From Cichorium intybus (taxonomy: Eukaryota; Streptophyta; Magnoliopsida; Asterales; Asteraceae), in assembly GCA_023525715.1 (NCBI GenBank), contig CM042011.1, positions 56,719,854 to 56,783,853 of the forward strand: a stretch of 64,000 bases of DNA. Reading direction: 5' to 3'. The position numbers were made by a program, and so were the translations under genes. Every line of letters begins with the position of its first letter. Position 1 is the first letter of the stretch. The notes under the pieces are model-generated. The model was not told where the DNA came from, searched no databases, and saw nothing but the letters and a program-made list of their open reading frames with translations. Shown here piece after piece: positions 1-10,945 of this stretch.

Positions 1-1121
1 CCATCAAAGTTTAACCAAAAGTAAAATTGGTCAAGAAGTCAATAGTCACAGGTCAACGGCAATACGCTACAGGCCGCGACCATGAGCCTACGTGTCGTGT
101 CGAGGAGCGATCCAAAAAGCGAGTTTCGCCAGCGGATGCGCTGCCTACCCAAGGTGGATGTGTCAGGTTCTCCAGAGACTTCAGCCCATCTTTTAAGAGC
201 TTAATCCTTTAAGCCAACGACTAAGACTTTCTAGAAAACATCCACTAAGGCTCCTAATGGGTAAAAATACAAACTTTATGGACATCCATGCCCTATACAT
301 GTCAAACAATAACTCTAGGTCAAAATGAGGCTAAAATACACAAAATCCTTTGCATGGCATCAAGAGAGCTTGAGCATGCTCTTCTATTGGCTCATTGGTT
401 CCAAAAGTGACTTATAAGCAACTTGATAACCTGGAGTCTCTTCAACTCCAAGAACAACATGCATAAATGGACCAAAAATGCATTTAAATACCTCTGGCTA
501 CTAGATCTAAGCATGGAAAAATAGAGGTCCAAAACATGAATATAGGGCATGATCTATTCTGTAAATTTGCTTCCTTGCACTACCACCACCACCACCTTCT
601 TCTTCTTATTCTTCAAGGAACACTCTAAGGAAAGGATAAGGTTCTCAAGCATAAAGGAGCCTAGGGTTTTGCTTTGAATATATTATGAACGTGGAGGCTG
701 GTGCGAGATAGAGGGCATGAAAATTAGTGCCCTTAAATAGGGCTCAAGGCCCGAAATTAGGGATTTGCAACCCAGCAGCAACGCACCACGTCCAGCCGTG
801 CTCCGCATGTTGATCATAAACCTTTCTACGCATCGCATCCTTCCACTCGACGCACTGCGTAGGGCCAAAACTCAAACCTGGGGAAAACGAGCGTTACATG
901 CATAGTGTATGTCGTTTTAGTCGGTGAAAGAACGATCAAAATTTTATCGATAAACGATGTTGATCCCGTTGATAAGCTTCAATCAAGATTTAAGAACAAG
1001 AATTAAGGTATGTTTGTGTTTAAAATTAAACACCATGTGTTTTAAAAAAATCCCTAAAACTTGAAAGAAATAATGTACTTGCATAATGCTTCTAATGCTC
1101 CTACAACATTGATAGTGGACA
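1..1121. other. Intergenic, no gene recognised
   Basis: No open frame here resembles a known protein. On the minus strand a TATTTAAGG-type box near 735 followed by a leader with simple GAA/GGT runs (about 580-620 on plus) resembles an LTR promoter and leader, but neither LTR boundary is visible, so this is only a possible left-truncated retroelement. Confidence 0.3.
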
Positions 1122-1880
1122 TGTTGGATTAGGTGTCTAAGCTCATAACTATAATTGGTATATACTTGAATTGATAGTAGCAAAGTCCTTTTGGGTTGCC
1201 CTCAGTGGTCCAAATGGTATTAAGGTTAATAATGAGAGAGAGAGAGAGAGAAATAGTTTATTAATTTATTATGTGATGATAAATTAATTAGAAACTAGTT
1301 TGGAATTAATCAGAATTAATTGGAATCAATTTGGGATTAACTAAAAGTGCATGGGCTGGATTGTAATTCTTCAATAATTGAACAATAGAAACTTCTGGTC
1401 GAAGTAACACGCGTGGCGCGGGCAAGGAATGCCGCCACGCGCGCGTTGCATACAGCCGAAAAAGGGTTTGAAGATAAAACGTTTATCTCGTTTGAATTCA
1501 AATAAGGTTTATCCTTTCTCACCTTTGAAGCTATGAATATGCCTCCGCTGGTACTTTATTCTCGCCCCATTCCTGTAGACAGTTCTCTAGAATTTTCTCT
1601 TCTTTCTCAAGCAGAATCTATAATCATTCTCTAAGGTTTTATAGCGAGCTTTTCTTAATAAGATAATTAAGATAATTAACCTTTGCTTGGACTTTTGGGT
1701 GTCAACCATTAGAGGCACGACATTTGTGGTGCTTCCGAGAGATCAACGAGACAAGGAATAATTGTTATTTGCTATAATAACAATAAGGTATGTAATCCCG
1801 AAACCCTCTTTAGTATTTTTTTTTATTATACCTAGGGTTTCCTATATATGTTCTTATTTATATGTTCAATAGAGAAAACA
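1122..1880 (+). mobile_element. Probable Copia LTR remnant
   Basis: The segment begins TGTTGGATTAGGTGTCTAAG, the usual style of a plant Copia LTR start, and contains a leader-like stretch near 1550-1800 (TCTCTAGAATTTTCTC, then CTTCCGAGAGATCAACGAG) like SIRE-type LTRs. It ends near AAAACA. No matching 5-bp target duplication was found, so it is probably a truncated or solo LTR. The internal inverted repeat GCGTGGCG/CGCCACGC near 1412-1441 can form a GC-rich hairpin. Confidence 0.35.
1234..1251. repeat. (GA)n microsatellite
   Basis: An uninterrupted GA dinucleotide run read directly from the sequence; it lies inside the probable Copia LTR remnant. Confidence 0.9.
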
Positions 1881-1899
1881 TAGATCCTTTAGGTTACAT

Positions 1900-2660
1900 G
1901 TGAACTTAAGAGTTTAAGTTGATTTGTTTGCCTATTTCCCATTAGGACATACATTACTCAAGGGTTTACGTTTAGAACCCCTTAAGCTACTCAAATGTCC
2001 AATCACACATACTGATAATGGTTTCTTTGTGATGAATTTGGACTTTACTATATTTATTATCGAAGTTGTCCTGCCACCAATCTATTTTTTTGTTACTCCC
2101 TCCGTCCCAAAATGATAGTCCAGAGACAAAAAACACACATATTAAGAAAACATTAAATGCATCTTACTTTTTCCCACAAAATGATTGTTTTACCCTTTCT
2201 TTACATTTAATGCCGGCCTAGATGTGTTGGCTGTTACAATTACAGTTAGGGGTATTTTGGTAAATATGTCATTTATATTTAGAAGTGGACTAACATTTTG
2301 GGACAAACTAAAAAGGAAACATGGACTATCATTTTGGGACGGAGGGAGTATTATATTCCTAAAGTGCCATTAGATGACGGATGAGACTAATAATATTCTT
2401 TCTAGATTTTAAGGAGTTCATAAATAAAGGTTTAAGTGATAGTGGTATGATTAGTATGTATATCGAACATCGTAGGCATAAGGTTTATGACTGGCTTCCA
2501 GACGTAATGTATACCAAAAAGGCCTTGAGGTTGATTCATATGATGATGGAGCAGATGTTACAACTGAGGTAAAGGTGGATGATGGAATGTTTGAAATGGT
2601 TAGCATTCTAGAGGGTGAATTAGAGGAGTTCAAGGTTGTAAATGATGAAACAAAGGTGAA
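1900..2660 (+). pseudogene. Probable MuDR-type transposase N-terminal remnant
   Basis: Short frames broken by stops read YIEHRRHKVYDWLPDVMY, then VDSYDDGADVTTEVKVDD and FEMVSILEGELEEF. This resembles the N-terminal region of plant MULE transposases, where an xYxEH segment precedes an acidic aspartate/glutamate-rich stretch. The upstream part (about 1920-2095) is separated from the rest by a Stowaway MITE at 2096-2348. No catalytic core is visible. The assignment rests on pattern memory of the family, so confidence is low. Confidence 0.35.
2096..2348. mobile_element. Stowaway MITE (Tc1/mariner type)
   Basis: The 253-bp element starts CTCCCTCCGTCCCAAAATGA and its last 26 bases are the exact reverse complement of its first 26. 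It is flanked on both sides by TA (2094-2095 and 2349-2350), the Tc1/mariner target duplication. CTCCCTCCGT is the standard Stowaway terminal sequence. It is non-coding and sits inside a decayed MULE-like segment, so it is the younger insertion. Confidence 0.93.
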
Positions 2661-3049
2661 GGTGGAGTAGGTGCAAGTTTTTTAAGAAGTCAAAGGTAGG
2701 ATGGGGTAGAAGTTCAGGAAGAGGTTAAAACAAGGGATGATAATATGTTGTGGATGGTAGGGAGGTGGTATGGTGATGGTAAGGTAGGGAGGTATTGTAT
2801 ATGGTTAGGTGACGATAAGGGTTGTTGAACATAGTTCTTGTAATTCTATTATGGATTATAGTGTGTAGAAGAATATAGGACGAGGAAGGATTTATATATT
2901 TTTGTCATGAAATGGAATGTTTTTTCAAATCCATTTTTATACTAGAAAAACTTACTTTTGCATGTAAAAGTTTTTGATGAAAACCATTTTGTATGTTACA
3001 TTTAGATATGTGGTAGTTTGGATTATATGGAATAAACATATGCAAATAC

Positions 3050-3490
3050 ACCAATTACGTAGCAAAAATATGGTACTTTATACTTTGCAAGCTAATACCA
3101 TTGTTGAGTTATGAAGATATACTTAATACTTCATATTCAGGTGACTTAATGTAGTAATATACTTTCTATCTGTTTGTTGGTCATATTAATAGCATTAAAT
3201 GTGCTGTAGCAATGTACTTTCTATATGTCTATTATTTAAGATGATGGAAGTTTTACAACATTGTATTTAGCCCTAGTTTGATATCAATATAAATAATAGC
3301 ATTATACTTTGGTAACATTGCACATAATTGGTGTGAAAAAATCGAAACACAATATTATTATACTTTGATAGCAATATAAACAATAATATTGTACTTTAAT
3401 AGCATTGTACGTAATTGGTGTGAAAAGTCGAAACACAATAGCAATGTTTTAATAGCATTGTACGTAATAACAATGTACTTTATTTGGTGC
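3050..3490. repeat. AT-rich stretch with recurring GTACTTT motifs
   Basis: Variants of 'AGCAATGTACTTT' and 'AGCATTGTACGTAATTGG' recur many times with irregular spacing. The same vocabulary fills 52580-54960, so the two tracts probably derive from one repeat family. No coding frame is seen. Confidence 0.5.
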
Positions 3491-3675
3491 AAAATTTTGA
3501 TTTTGATTTTTGAAATTATCATTGATGACTACGAAGAAGAAAATTGATGATCATAAATAGGAAATCATATCTTAAAAAAGGTCACATCAGCAATCACATG
3601 CCACAACTTATTGGACAAAAACCCACGTCATCTTGTTAAGGCCTGTTGTCTGTAACAATGACTAAATTAGGACTA

Positions 3676-3833
3676 GAGAAAATGTTTTTGTTTCTATCTT
3701 TTATTCTTACTCATCTTCCTACCCATGTGAAATTATAACATGTGTCTTAAAATATTATTATTTTTATTAAATGTGACATTTGTCATAATTTTACATGGAT
3801 AGGAATAAAATGTAGGAATTAATACAATTACTC
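3676..3833. mobile_element. Mutator-type MITE, copy 1
   Basis: The 158-bp element begins GAGAAAATG and ends CAATTACTC, with most of its length self-complementary. It is flanked by TTAGGACTA on the left and TTAGGACAA on the right, a 9-bp target duplication with one mismatch, as expected of Mutator-like elements. It is a diverged relative of the element at 3899-4068. Confidence 0.7.
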
Positions 3834-3898
3834 TTAGGACAAATAGGACAAAATCAAATTAAGGATTAAAATTGAAATCATAATTAATTTTATAGAAT

Positions 3899-4068
3899 GA
3901 GAAATTGTATTTATTCCTACCTTTTATTCCTACTCATGTTCCTACCCATGTTAAATTATGACATGTGGCTTAAAATATTATTTATTTTATTAAATGAGAC
4001 ACTTGTCACAATTTCAAATGAGTAGAAAGATGGGTAGGAACAAAAGGTAGGAATAAATACAATTTCTC
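3899..4068. mobile_element. Mutator-type MITE, copy 2
   Basis: The 170-bp element starts GAGAAATTGTATTTATTCCT and ends with its inverse complement, so nearly the whole element can fold into one hairpin. Perfect 9-bp target duplications TTATAGAAT lie at 3890-3898 and 4069-4077. Terminal sequence and TSD length point to a non-autonomous MULE. It has no coding potential. Confidence 0.85.
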
Positions 4069-4077
4069 TTATAGAAT

Positions 4078-4869
4078 ATATCAAAATTTTGCGGTGTTAA
4101 AATATACTTTAGATAGTTTAACCTATTTCCTTTTATTTAAATATTTTATTTATTTGTTTTACATGTTAAAAAATTAAAAAACAATCCAAATTAGTTGATT
4201 TATAATTAAATTGATAAAGGAGATCCTAACTTATTGTAGTTTGACACCGGTAACAAAAGTAAGTTTGTAAATGTTTGGATGAGAAGATTTTATAAGCATT
4301 TATTAGTTTAAATAAAGAGTTTTGATAAGTTATTTTTTCATTATTATTTGACTTATTTAAAAAGATTTTGATAAATCATTTCATTATTACACAGATAAGC
4401 TAAATATAACACTTTTTAAAAGTCTATTTTGACATCGAATAAGTTAATAAACATTTTTAATAAAAAAAATTAAGTTGTTTTAAATAACTAATCCGAAACA
4501 ACCAAAAAAACAACTTATACCCACATTTAAAATAAAAAAAATTGAAGTTGTATTAAATAAGCAATCCAATACACCCCCAAAAACACGGAAAAAAATTGGA
4601 AAAAACAAAAATACCACTAATTTTCATGTCAAATATGAATCAATAAAACTGCTTAAATTCATAACAAAAACTCAATTTCCAATTATGGATTAAGAAGATA
4701 TCAAACTTATAACGTATTCTACTATTCTATCAAATACAATATGAAACACCCATAAAATCCTGTTCCTAAACATGCAAATGCAAACTTTTCCCAAAAATCA
4801 CAATATTCTTGAACAAAAATCAAATTCAGATAATCACACCTTTGATTTCTTCTATTGAAAAGTATAATT
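4078..4869. other. AT-rich intergenic, 3' flank of the NHL gene
   Basis: No gene is visible. Around 4560-4580 the sequence CAATACACCCCC resembles the right end of a G-rich-terminus MITE (compare 51841-51851), but no left end or target duplication was located. Confidence 0.4.
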
Positions 4870-5625
4870 TCAAATCGTCCATTTCCAGATCTTGATTCGA
4901 AGATCCACCTTGCATTTTGCATCAGAAGTTGTTGCCGTCGTTGCAGTTTTACCGGTGGGTGCTGCCGCCTTGATTCCCTCACATGTAACTCTGATCGGTA
5001 CCTTTTTAGTCTTGAAGCTTCCGATCTTCGCCTTCACTTTGGTATCGAGCTGGATCTTCAATGGTAAACTCTTTTTGTTATTCAGATCTGATTTTAGAGC
5101 AGCGTTATCATCCACTGTTTGTCCGGTCGTTGACACAGTTGTCCTCAACATCGTCGTGTTCTTCTTCCCCATCGTGAACGCCGGTATCAATCCGTCACCG
5201 ACATCGACGTCTTTCGAATTGAACGAAACGGAAACCGGATCGTAGTAGAACATGATCTTCTTGTTAGGGTTACGAGCCGCAATGGTGAAATTGAATTTGG
5301 AGGTGAGTTTATTCGATGAAGTGAGGTTCAATTGAGAGACATGGAGAGAGGAGACCGTGAACGCAGGGCGGTGAGGACGGTACAGCACGTACACCACTCC
5401 GCCGGCGATGGCGGCGATAACCATTAACATGAGTATAACGAAGGTAATCCAGAGGCAACAACAACAGCAGCAGCCCCGGCGGCTGCGACGAGGTTGAGGT
5501 CTGTAAACTGGACGAGTGGTGTTGTACAGCTGGGCTTTGGAAGCTGGGAACGAAGGGTTCCCGGTGGCTGCAGCAGGAGCCGGGCCGGCGGTAGGCTTGG
5601 AAGCAGGGTAGATTTTCTCTGCCAT
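4870..5625 (-). CDS. NDR1/HIN1-like (NHL) LEA_2 family membrane protein
   Basis: This 251-residue single-exon ORF is the one convincing intact host gene. The N-terminal 50 residues are basic and rich in proline and alanine (SKAQLYNTTRPVYRPQPRRS). A run of six cysteines (52-57) leads into a membrane segment (about 59-82) ending LYRPHRP. The LEA_2/NHL domain follows (about 95-215) with the family motif ARNPNKK at 117-123 and YYDPVSV after it. The C-terminus CKVDLRIKIWKWTI is the usual end for this group, so the protein looks full length. N-glycosylation sequons (NLT, NFT, NTT) lie after the membrane segment, fitting a type II protein with its bulk outside the cytoplasm. Its closest relatives from memory are AT1G17620-like 'LEA hydroxyproline-rich glycoproteins'; NHL proteins are linked to plasma-membrane defence and stress signalling. 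The specific role here is unknown. Confidence 0.93.
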   Translation of the reverse strand: MAEKIYPASKPTAGPAPAAATGNPSFPASKAQLYNTTRPVYRPQPRRSRRGCCCCCCLWITFVILMLMVIAAIAGGVVYVLYRPHRPAFTVSSLHVSQLNLTSSNKLTSKFNFTIAARNPNKKIMFYYDPVSVSFNSKDVDVGDGLIPAFTMGKKNTTMLRTTVSTTGQTVDDNAALKSDLNNKKSLPLKIQLDTKVKAKIGSFKTKKVPIRVTCEGIKAAAPTGKTATTATTSDAKCKVDLRIKIWKWTI

Positions 5626-5860
5626 TGAAATGGTGGTGATGATTTGTTCCGGACAGTCGATCTCTCTCTATTTATTTGTTTTGTGGGAAATCGTTAGCTG
5701 AGATTTCCCTGTAAAGATACGTGTATTGTAGTTGACGGTGGCGCCGGGAAAGGGACAGAGCAGAGAGAGAGAGAGATAGCAACCGTGCAACAAAAAAGGA
5801 AGCAGGGGAGGTTGAAGATGATGCAAAGCCGCGGAATCTTTGTTTATTAGCAGATGCAAG
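5626..5860 (-). promoter_or_regulatory. Candidate promoter of the NHL gene
   Basis: Upstream of the NHL start the minus strand carries a TATA-like AAATAAATAG at about 5669-5678 and a pyrimidine (CT)n patch at about 5760-5776. Such Y patches are common in plant core promoters. The TATA-like box lies only about 45 bases from the start codon, so the true transcription start is uncertain. Confidence 0.35.
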
Positions 5861-5968
5861 GCTGTTTTCCGAGTTGGAGGGAATACATCAAATTCCTTTC
5901 CTCAATCATTAACCCTAAACTTTTATCCGATGAAATTATGGTTGTAATTTTGGTTATTGGTATTTTTA

Positions 5969-6105
5969 ATATATATATAGTCAAAATAAATGGGGTCGGG
6001 TATCGAATAAAAAGGAGTTATTGCTTTATCATACATATGTAGTTGGATTAATCTGAAAATATTGTTATTATCGATATATATATAGTCAAAATAAATGGGG
6101 TCGGT
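5969..6105. repeat. Short direct repeat pair flanking about 75 bp
   Basis: A block reading TATATATATAGTCAAAATAA followed by ATGGGGTCGG occurs near 5970-5999 and again near 6076-6104. The repeat may mark a small insertion or a slippage duplication; no terminal inverted repeat was found. Confidence 0.6.
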
Positions 6106-6130
6106 TAAGGAAGTCAACAAATTAAAACTA

Positions 6131-6473
6131 CAGGGATCAAAACTGTAATAATGTTAAACTGGCAAACAAAACTATAGGGACCAAAATTGTAATTAATAAA
6201 AATTAAAATTATAGGGACTAAAACTATAATTATACAAATTAAAACTACAGGGGTAAAAATTGTAATAAAACTAAAGTGGTACTGTTCATCAAGGCAACAA
6301 TTACAGGGATCAAAACTGTAATAATGTTAAACTGGCAAACAAAACTATAGGGACCAAAATTGTAATTAATAAAAATTAAAATTATAGGGACTAAAACTAT
6401 AATTATACAAATTAAAACTACAGGGGTAAAAATTGTAATAAAACTAAAGTGGTACTGTTCATCAAGGCAACAA
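6131..6473. repeat. Two-copy tandem repeat, 173-bp period
   Basis: The block beginning CAGGGATCAAAACTGTAATA recurs exactly 173 bp later and both copies end AAGGCAACAA. Each copy contains sub-repeats of the form 'AAA(C/A)TAYAGGGAYYAAAAYTGTAAT'. The copies look identical by eye, so the duplication is recent. No coding potential. Confidence 0.9.
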
Positions 6474-6779
6474 TTGTATATATAAATGTATTTTTTTATA
6501 AAAAGAGTTGAGTTCTCTTTAGGCCTTCAGTATTGCCCTTTATTCTGTTCTCACTTTTTGTCTGCCATCTCAGCATCCAGTCAACATTTCTCTCTCCTCG
6601 CTTTACCCCGGAAATGGTCACATCTCACTATTTCTCACTTTTTAATTTAAAAACTAAATTAAAAATAAAATAAAAACACAATAAATAATTTCATAAACTA
6701 AATTAAACTTAAATTTAAAATTACAACTAAAAATAAAAAACGACAAACATTACGTTAAACTAAAATAAAAAAACAAAAA

Positions 6780-8242
6780 CTACATCTCATATTTTTTGAC
6801 GATGTCGTTTTTCAATTTCAATGCCAACTCGAGAGCCGCGCCGGTGAGATGCTCGGTGGGTTGCATCAAGACTAGCATGTCGAGCGCCTGATCCTTGTAC
6901 TCGTAGGAAGTTTTTCTCGCCAACCTTTCCTCTTCGGTGGATTTGACGTGCGTTGAAATGGTTGACAAAAGTTGATCAAATTTTTCGTTAACGTCATCCA
7001 TTTTTCCGTCGTTCACCGAACTTGTAGACGCCGCGGCTTTTCCTTTCGCCTTCGCCCGATTACGGCCCATCGGTCTTTCAAAATCATCGGGAATTTCGTT
7101 GACGTCGGCCCCGATATGTGCATCCTAAGACGTCGTGTATTGCGTCTCGAATGTTTTTGAACGTTTTGACCCATGTGTCGGTGCCGGATCGGTGCCGACC
7201 CCCTTCCACCTTAGATAATGGTGGACCACCTCCCAAAAAGCTATATGTCGAAACGGTTTACCCTTGTTGTAGGGATGAGCTTTTGACTCGGAGAACCGGA
7301 CCGGACCGGGAATCGAATCGGAACCGGAACCGTGTATTCGGTTCGGTTCTCGGTTCTCCATTTCCTACAAAATACTCGGTTCTTCGGTTCTCGGTCAGGT
7401 TCGGACCGGGTCCGGAACCGAACACATTTGTTAATAGCACACTACCTTGTATAACCGAACCGAACCAGAACTGGACCGGAACCGAACCGGTAGGAACCGG
7501 AACCCGACTATTCGGTTCGGTTCCTGGTTCTTCGTTTCCTATGAAATCGGTCCTCGGTTCTTCGGTTCTCGGTCCAGGTCTGGACCGATTCTCATCCCTA
7601 CCTTGTTGTCGTGTTGGTAAACCGCAAGAGCTTTTTTTAGGATATCTTGATCGCTCTCGCCGGATTCGCGTTGCCCCATAAAGTTAACGAACAAGCCGTT
7701 AAATTTATTCGCGTAACTGTTAACGACTCGAAATTTAGTCGTCAACGTATCTTTGCAACGATCAAATTCTCGATCCAAATTTTTGTGAAATAGTACGCGA
7801 ATTGTCTCACAAAAATGTGCTTTTGATTGAGCGTTTCCGGACTCGCAATCCTCGGAAACGACAACCCAACCACGGGCTAGCATAACCTCTTCTTCTTGGG
7901 TCCATGCTTGAGGGGGAGCGGGACCGGTGGGTTTCTTTCGGCTTTTTCGTTGTAGTGGGATTTCTTCGGGATCAGATCTTCGAAATCCTCCGCTTGTGTC
8001 TCCGGCACCGCCTCGTCGCTCGAATCGGAAGTGTCGATATGTTGCGGTTGTGGATCCGAAAAACGCGCTAAACGGCGATGCCAGGTATTGGAAATGTTGA
8101 GGCATGGATTGGTATTGAAATTGTGGTGGGTAAAAAAACGGACGCTCCATTTGCGGAATGTACGGAGCGGGTTCCGGTGACGATTGCGGAAAAATATTCT
8201 TCGCGGTTTTGATTTTCGTTGGGATGATTGTTTGGGAGCCAT
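6780..8242 (-). pseudogene. Harbinger ORF1 (Myb/SANT-like, NAM-associated C-terminus), broken
   Basis: The reading begins MAPKQSSQRKSKPRRI at 8242 and continues through a SANT/trihelix-like part (AWTQEEEVMLARGWVVVSED; then a segment ending FRVVNSYANKFNGLF), the block KPFRHIAFWEVVHHYLRW, and a C-terminal part starting MGRNRAKAKGKA. These proteins are commonly mis-annotated as 'glutathione S-transferase T3-like'. It is not functional: the frame shifts at least twice between about 8195 and 7920, a hAT MITE (7270-7600) interrupts the segment encoding QHDNKG, and an in-frame TAG lies at 7125-7127. In Harbinger elements ORF1 is thought to bind DNA and help the DDE protein; the partner ORF2 is absent here. 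Confidence 0.82.
7270..7600. mobile_element. hAT-type MITE inside the ORF1 pseudogene
   Basis: The 331-bp insert begins TAGGGATGAG and ends CTCATCCCTA, perfect 10-bp terminal inverted repeats, and is flanked by the 8-bp duplication CCTTGTTG at 7262-7269 and 7601-7608. An 8-bp TSD with TAGGG termini is typical of hAT elements. The interior is built of GAACCGG/CCGGTTC-type repeats on both strands. Removing it and one TSD copy joins the ORF1 codons for HDNK and GKPF in frame, which confirms the insertion. Confidence 0.93.
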
Positions 8243-8522
8243 TTGAATTTTTTTTTGGAGAATGCTTGGAGATTTTGAGATGTAAAAGTGTAAAGTATGT
8301 TGAATGTGTGTGTTTACATATAGATATGTTAATTTTTTTTTTTAAAACGCCTATTTTTATAGCTGTTGCCAACGGCTCCATCGACGCAACAAGCCAACAT
8401 CACACGACGTCCCACACTCGCGCGGGGTCCAAATTGCGACGAGCTCGCATGGGCGGGGCGGTGTTCACCGCGAGGCTCGCATGCATCGGGCATGACGTCG
8501 GGCAGCACATCGGATGGCCTTA

Positions 8523-10059
8523 TAAATATTATGATTTATTAATAATTCTTAAATAATTTATTAAAAATTTAAATATATGTGAAATTGGAAAACCTTGTAC
8601 ATAATTGACAAAATAGAAATTTTAATAAAAATTACTTGTGTAAGGAATTAAAAAGATTACTTCTTATACAAATCTAGTTTGATTCATCTATAAATATTTA
8701 AATTATGGATCGATTTTCATAGATATCTATAACGTTACAACAATACTCAGACTTTTTGAATAAATTTGAATATTGTATAAATTAAAACTTAATTTAGACG
8801 ATAATATATATTTAATTCATTTGGTAAAGGATCATTTTTAACAAAACGTTGAAGATTACCTCGACCAATCATTAAATCAAAGATTAAATACATTTTAAAT
8901 TGACTAGTTAACAAATAAATTACTCCATATTATCATGTTTATTTTTGTTCAAGTATGTGTCTAATAATGTTTTTAAATAAAAGGAGATGGATCGTCTTTT
9001 TTTACGTATTTTGAAGAAAATTATATATTTTAAACATTTATCTTCTAAATTAACCAAGTATATATGAAAGCCGATAGATTGTTGCCGAAACATAAACTTT
9101 TGTAGAAAATGTTCACTCAAAACTATAAATATCATTTGTATTATTGGAAAATACAAATAAATATTATACAAAATTAATTATGATGTACCAAATGCATCCA
9201 TAGTATATAGAATTTCAAAACAAAAACTTGATGTTGAATTTAACAGTTTATATAGGTGTAGTGCATATGTAAGAAAATAGTTGGTGAATAAATAATTACA
9301 CTTACTCTACTATGGATTTTGACTTTATCGTCGTTAAAATAAATTTGTAGCGAACAAAAATACATTGACAAAAGTTAATTAGAACATTTGTTATATTTGG
9401 GTTTCTTAAAAGGGTTAATCCATGTATAATATGTGATGGGTGTGAATAGTATTTGTATGTGTATATATGTCATAAAGGGTGTGCATAAGTATAATATGTG
9501 AATGTGATAAAAAAAGTTTGGTGAAATTCAATAGATGGATTGCAGCAAGTATATTTATTTGGAACTATAAAATCGGTGGATGAATTACTGCAAGTATAGC
9601 AGATAGAAGAGTAAGGACGTACAAAGAAAACATAAATAGGACTATTCAAAGTAAATAGATTGCACACCAAGATGGTATAAAAGAGAGACAATGCAAAACC
9701 ATTCAACGGAAATAGCCTATTAACTTTGTGGACCTACAAACAAAAGATAAACGTGCAACATGTATAATTCATTTAGATTTTGATTACTTCAAATTCCAAG
9801 TCGATATATAAATTGAAATTCTACCAAAAACATACAACCACAGTCACACTTAAACTCTTAGAATGCAAGGAACGATGTCTGGATATGAGCCAAGAGACCA
9901 AGACCCACATGCTTCTCTAGTTGGAGCAAACCAGTCGTATTACTGGGCTTTGATCAGATTACTGCATATTGGACTCCAAACTTGATCCTTATTTCAATGT
10001 TAAATATTAAACTCTCTCCAACTTCGAGTTCAACCTTTCAATTTCACCGACTTTAAGTA
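8523..10059. other. AT-rich intergenic, nothing recognised
   Basis: No frame above about 90 codons and none resembling a known protein. No terminal repeats or target duplications were seen apart from the CCGTG at 10060-10064 that belongs to the next element. Confidence 0.6.
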
Positions 10060-10064
10060 CCGTG

Positions 10065-10945
10065 TGTAACACCATGACACTTTTGTGAAAGTATTAAAAG
10101 GTTAATCATAGTGTATTTATGATTTAACATGGTGTTCTAAGTATTAGAAAGTAATACTAGAAGAGAAAAGGGTAAATTTGTCATTTTACCACAAAATGGT
10201 ATTTTGGTCATTTGACAAGTGAAGGACCAATTCTGAAAATATTGTTGGTTGTGGCAAAAATGTAAGAAATGAAAGTTTTATTGTAATAAAACTTGATTTT
10301 GTGGTCAAAGTTCAAGAAAATGAACTTAGGGACCAAATTTGTAAATTTTGGAGGTATAAATAGAGAGTTTGACTCTCTTCTTTGACTAGCCATATGTGCA
10401 GCAACGGGAGAAGGTTTGGGTGCGATTTCTGGAAGAATTTTGAAGCTTGAAGCAAGAACTTGGATCAATTGTTGGAAGATGGTGAATTCCAAGCAATTAA
10501 GGTATGTAGATTGCCCTTTTAGTCAAGTTCTTGAAGAAGTTCTTAATGAGTTTTATAGAAACTGAAATTTGTAAATTTCAGTTATGATTATGTGTTTAAA
10601 TTGATGTAATGCTTCCATTAAGTCATGCTAAAAAGAACTTAATCAAAGAATATGGAAGTAGGTTGCCATTTTTGATGAAATTGAGAATTTTGCCAAGAAC
10701 CCTAAATCATGAATTTGTGTGATTAAGGTGTTTTTAATGGATAAAAACTTGTTATTAGACAAAGGTTTTAGTCCTAGAACAATCCCTGATCATTAAGTCG
10801 TGTATTAAGGGCTTAAAATGAGAAAATGGGATTTTTGTAGCATAAAAATCGTGATTCTGGTCTGTCCAGCAATGATCGGGTCGCGATCTATGAGAGGATC
10901 GAGTCGCGATCCATCGAGTCCCGATCTCTAATGAGATAGGGTCGA
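10065..10945 (+). repeat. Outer Gypsy 5' LTR, left part
   Basis: This is the first 881 bp of the outer 5' LTR and matches 31967-32847 with only a few substitutions. It is cut at 10945 by the nested LTR array, which duplicated GTCGC (here mutated to GTCGA, 10941-10945). It contains the TATA box and the donor site of putative intron 1 (G|GTATGT at 10502). Confidence 0.95.
10355..10362 (+). promoter_or_regulatory. LTR TATA box (outer Gypsy 5' LTR)
   Basis: TATAAATA followed by GAGAG lies 291 bp into the LTR. A 17-bp block CTTAGGGACCAAATTTG sits 30 bp upstream (10325-10341) and is also present before the TATA box of the nested element's LTR. Confidence 0.75.

Larger units (their letters stand above)
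6522..8519 (-). mobile_element. PIF/Harbinger element carrying ORF1 only
   Basis: The left end reads GGCCTTCAG and the right end, reverse complemented, reads GGCCATCCG. Both ends are flanked by TTA (6519-6521 and 8520-8522), the 3-bp target duplication of PIF/Harbinger elements. The only recognisable gene inside is a broken ORF1 on the minus strand; no DDE transposase is present. Length is about 2.0 kb including a 331-bp hAT MITE. Confidence 0.75.

Noticed and set aside
4245..4580. Possible MITE ending CAATACACCCCC
   Set aside because: No matching left terminus or target duplication could be found.
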